The notes beneath the pieces were generated by a model. That model saw only the letters and a program-made list of their open reading frames with translations. It was not told the DNA's origin and searched no databases. A stretch of DNA of 16,952 bases from JAPLVS01 sp043809265 (GTDB lineage: Archaea > Iainarchaeota > Iainarchaeia > Iainarchaeales > DTGL01): positions 1-16,952 of the forward strand of contig JAZDDY010000106.1 of NCBI GenBank assembly GCA_043809265.1, in the 5' to 3' direction. Numbering within the stretch: the stretch's first letter is position 1; every line of letters begins with the position of its first letter. A program made the translations under genes and the position numbers. This document shows positions 15,823 to 16,952 of this stretch, one piece after another.

Positions 15823-15885
15823 CTGACCCCCCCCTAAAACCGAAAAAGCGAAAACGCTGAACGCAATTGAATTGAGCAGGAAAGA

Positions 15886-15893
15886 GTTTAAAA
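15886..15893 (-). promoter_or_regulatory. TATA box of the pentose phosphate operon
   Basis: TTTTAAAC on the minus strand, in CCTTTTAAACTC, would start transcription near 15865 and give a leader of about 43 bases before the TTG at 15822. The element lies in the 185-base divergent gap 15823-16007, which also carries the upstream region of the plus-strand 109-aa gene. Confidence 0.5.
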
Positions 15894-16007
15894 GGCTTTT
15901 ATTTTTCCCCGGAAAGCGCCGGCTTTTTGGCTTTTTTGTGGTTCAGGGGAAGTGCGCTTCCCAAAAAGAGTTATGGTTTTCTCGCGACATTTTTTATCGG
16001 TTGGCAC

Positions 16008-16337
16008 ATGCACTCAAAGCATTTTGAGAAAAAAGAGCCGTTGGGCGAAAGCCTTGACGATTTCCTTATTTTAGTGCTCGAATTCGAGGGCAAAAGGCTT
16101 GCCTCCTTCAAGGTTCTCCAAATCCATTATTCCTGGGAAGAAGTGCACGAAGTCCTGAAATATGACACTTCACACGGCTACTGCCACGTGCACCGCTATT
16201 ACAAGCGCCTGAACGCCTTGGGTGAACCGCTTTCAGGGAAAGAGATCTCGCAGGCATCTTTCGAGGAATGCCGCTCCGACATAAAGAAAAACTGGCAGAA
16301 ATACAAAGCCTGGTATTTGAAAAAATGGCAAAGATAA
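16008..16337 (+). CDS. 109-aa protein of unknown function, possible partner of the downstream regulator
   Basis: The frame is open from a TTG at 15927, but the first ATG at 16008 gives a compact soluble protein and the upstream residues look like translated leader. No clear SD is present, so the mRNA may have a very short leader. The sequence is predicted beta then helix: a strand around ILVLEFEG, then HYSWEEVHEVLKYDTSHGYCHVHRYY, rich in His, Tyr and Asp, and a C-terminal basic/aromatic helix (KKNWQKYKAWYLKKW). The YDTxHGxxHxH pattern is reminiscent of small archaeal proteins encoded next to HVO_A0114-type regulators; that comparison is from memory and unsure. It precedes the winged-helix gene by 67 bases on the same strand. 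A toxin role is possible by layout only. Confidence 0.65.
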   Translation: MHSKHFEKKEPLGESLDDFLILVLEFEGKRLASFKVLQIHYSWEEVHEVLKYDTSHGYCHVHRYYKRLNALGEPLSGKEISQASFEECRSDIKKNWQKYKAWYLKKWQR

Positions 16338-16362
16338 AAGTTGACGATTTTCAATAACCCGA

Positions 16363-16376
16363 AAGTTATATAACTT
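16363..16376. promoter_or_regulatory. Palindromic TATA/operator of the winged-helix gene
   Basis: The perfect 14-bp palindrome AAGTTATATAACTT contains a TATA box (TTATATAA) centred near 16370, about 25 bases before an expected start at 16395 and 35 before the ATG at 16405. The half-site GTTATA recurs as a direct copy at 16381-16386, 16 bases on. Overlap of TATA box and palindrome suggests repression by competition, possibly by the encoded winged-helix protein itself. Confidence 0.5.
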
Positions 16377-16404
16377 CTTTGTTATACATTGTTTTTGTGA
16401 TATT

Positions 16405-16779
16405 ATGCCTGTAAAGGGAAAGGTTTTGGCTATTGTTATTGGCGGGAGCGCCGACCTTGATTTGAAGGAATTGTTTTCTGGAAAGCCTTTGGCTGAAATA
16501 ATGCAGCCTGGCAACTGCCTTTACCTGGAATCATACGAGCAGCTGGACAGGCTTTTGTCGCCTGCGAGAATGGATTTGCTTCGCTATTTGATGGCAAGCC
16601 AATCAGGGGAAAAGCCGAAATCCGTTTCTGAAATCGCAAGAGCCCTGAAGCGCCACCAGGAAGCGGTAAGCAGGGACGTAAATTATTTAAAAGCGCGCGG
16701 CCTTGTTGCATTGAAGCGGGTCAAGCAGACTGTTTATGCAATGCCGGCTTTTTCTGAAATCGAAATAAGGATTTGCTGA
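16405..16779 (+). CDS. Winged-helix transcriptional regulator, HVO_A0114/COG4190-like
   Basis: The 124-aa protein has a C-terminal winged-helix domain (about 50-124). It begins YEQLDRLLSPARMDLLRYLM and is followed by SVSEIARAL and EAVSRDVNYLKARGLVALKR, with the R-D-V-x-x-L recognition-helix pattern. It ends PAFSEIEIRI. This closely matches the layout I know for HVO_A0114/COG4190 putative DNA-binding proteins, where LTPxRxxLL, ELAxxLxR, VxxDVxxLxxxGLV and a final Y/FxEIExx recur. Such proteins are often antitoxin-like partners of small unknown proteins. Residues 1-45 are a shorter unknown region. The gene has its own promoter with a palindrome, suggesting autoregulation, and follows the 109-aa gene on the same strand. 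The DNA-binding fold is well supported; the TA role is inferred. Confidence 0.8.
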   Translation: MPVKGKVLAIVIGGSADLDLKELFSGKPLAEIMQPGNCLYLESYEQLDRLLSPARMDLLRYLMASQSGEKPKSVSEIARALKRHQEAVSRDVNYLKARGLVALKRVKQTVYAMPAFSEIEIRIC

Positions 16780-16809
16780 ATTTTGCCCTGCTTCCCCTTT
16801 TCAGGCTGT

Positions 16810-16952
16810 TTATTTTGGCCGCATGGCCAGCCTTTTGTTTTTTACCTGACTGACGAATGCCTGATGGCAGAATTTTACGAAGTGTTTTGCGTTTTGGGTT
16901 TCAACGGATTTTATCAGTGTTTCAAAGTATTCCGGGGTGTTTTTTGAAATGT
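16810..16952 (-). CDS. C-terminal end of an unrecognised protein, cut by the right window edge
   Basis: On the minus strand a frame runs from the edge to TAA at 16810-16812, giving 46 residues. The sequence is helical and polar with sensible composition (PEYFETLIKSVETQ, then FVKFCHQAFVSQV and a basic tail KNKRLAMRPK). The other two minus frames meet stops within about 40 bases, so this is probably a real 3' end. It converges with the winged-helix gene, leaving 30 bases between stops. Nothing identifies its function. Confidence 0.55.
   Translation of the reverse strand, partial: ISKNTPEYFETLIKSVETQNAKHFVKFCHQAFVSQVKNKRLAMRPK

Noticed and set aside
15913..15962. Two short hairpins (AAAGC/GCTTT and GGGAAG/CTTCCC) near T or A runs
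   Set aside because: Stems of 5-6 bp in a divergent promoter gap with no gene ending there; archaeal termination does not rely on such hairpins, so no terminator is called.

Overview
The window looks archaeal, most likely from a DPANN-type lineage (Diapherotrites/Micrarchaeota-like). This rests on TATA-like promoter boxes, transketolase split into two genes, a mini-transaldolase, very large Ig/FN3-type secreted proteins, abundant AGG arginine codons and a winged-helix regulator of an archaea-rich type. The lineage is an inference from gene content; no rRNA, tRNA or marker gene is present. Nearly everything is on the minus strand. The exceptions are two plus-strand genes near the right end.

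Layout, left to right. (1) 1-687, minus: a gene cut by the left edge. Its N-terminus has four [4Fe-4S] cysteine sets, followed by a segment that resembles the N-terminal part of archaeal type II/IV secretion ATPases. (2) 825-1665, minus: a two-gene unit of an 89-aa unknown protein and a PIN-like protein, with a 29-bp imperfect inverted repeat between TATA box and start codon, arranged like an autoregulated toxin-antitoxin operon. (3) 1735-12354, minus: a surface-protein operon. The first gene encodes a 2976-aa secreted protein built from about nine copies of a cysteine-paired module and a long FN3/Ig array. The second encodes a 555-aa single-pass membrane protein with an extracellular Cys-rich domain and a cytoplasmic tail ending in a canonical C2H2 zinc finger. 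(4) 12373-12678: a 306-bp leader/intergenic region rich in palindromes. (5) 12679-15822, minus: a pentose phosphate operon in the order transaldolase, transketolase N-half, transketolase C-half, ribulose-phosphate 3-epimerase. (6) 16008-16779, plus: a 109-aa unknown protein followed by a winged-helix regulator with a palindrome over its own TATA box, another toxin-antitoxin-like layout. (7) 16810-16952, minus: the C-terminal end of an unrecognised gene cut by the right edge.

How the parts fit. The pentose phosphate genes interconvert fructose-6-P, glyceraldehyde-3-P and pentose phosphates, so the cell could make ribose precursors without an oxidative branch; a ribose-5-P isomerase is not in the window. 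The surface operon appears to pair a huge unanchored exoprotein with a membrane-anchored partner whose zinc finger faces the cytoplasm. This is the strongest candidate for an undescribed system: an envelope sensor or tether with a possible nucleic-acid-binding or protein-binding cytoplasmic end.
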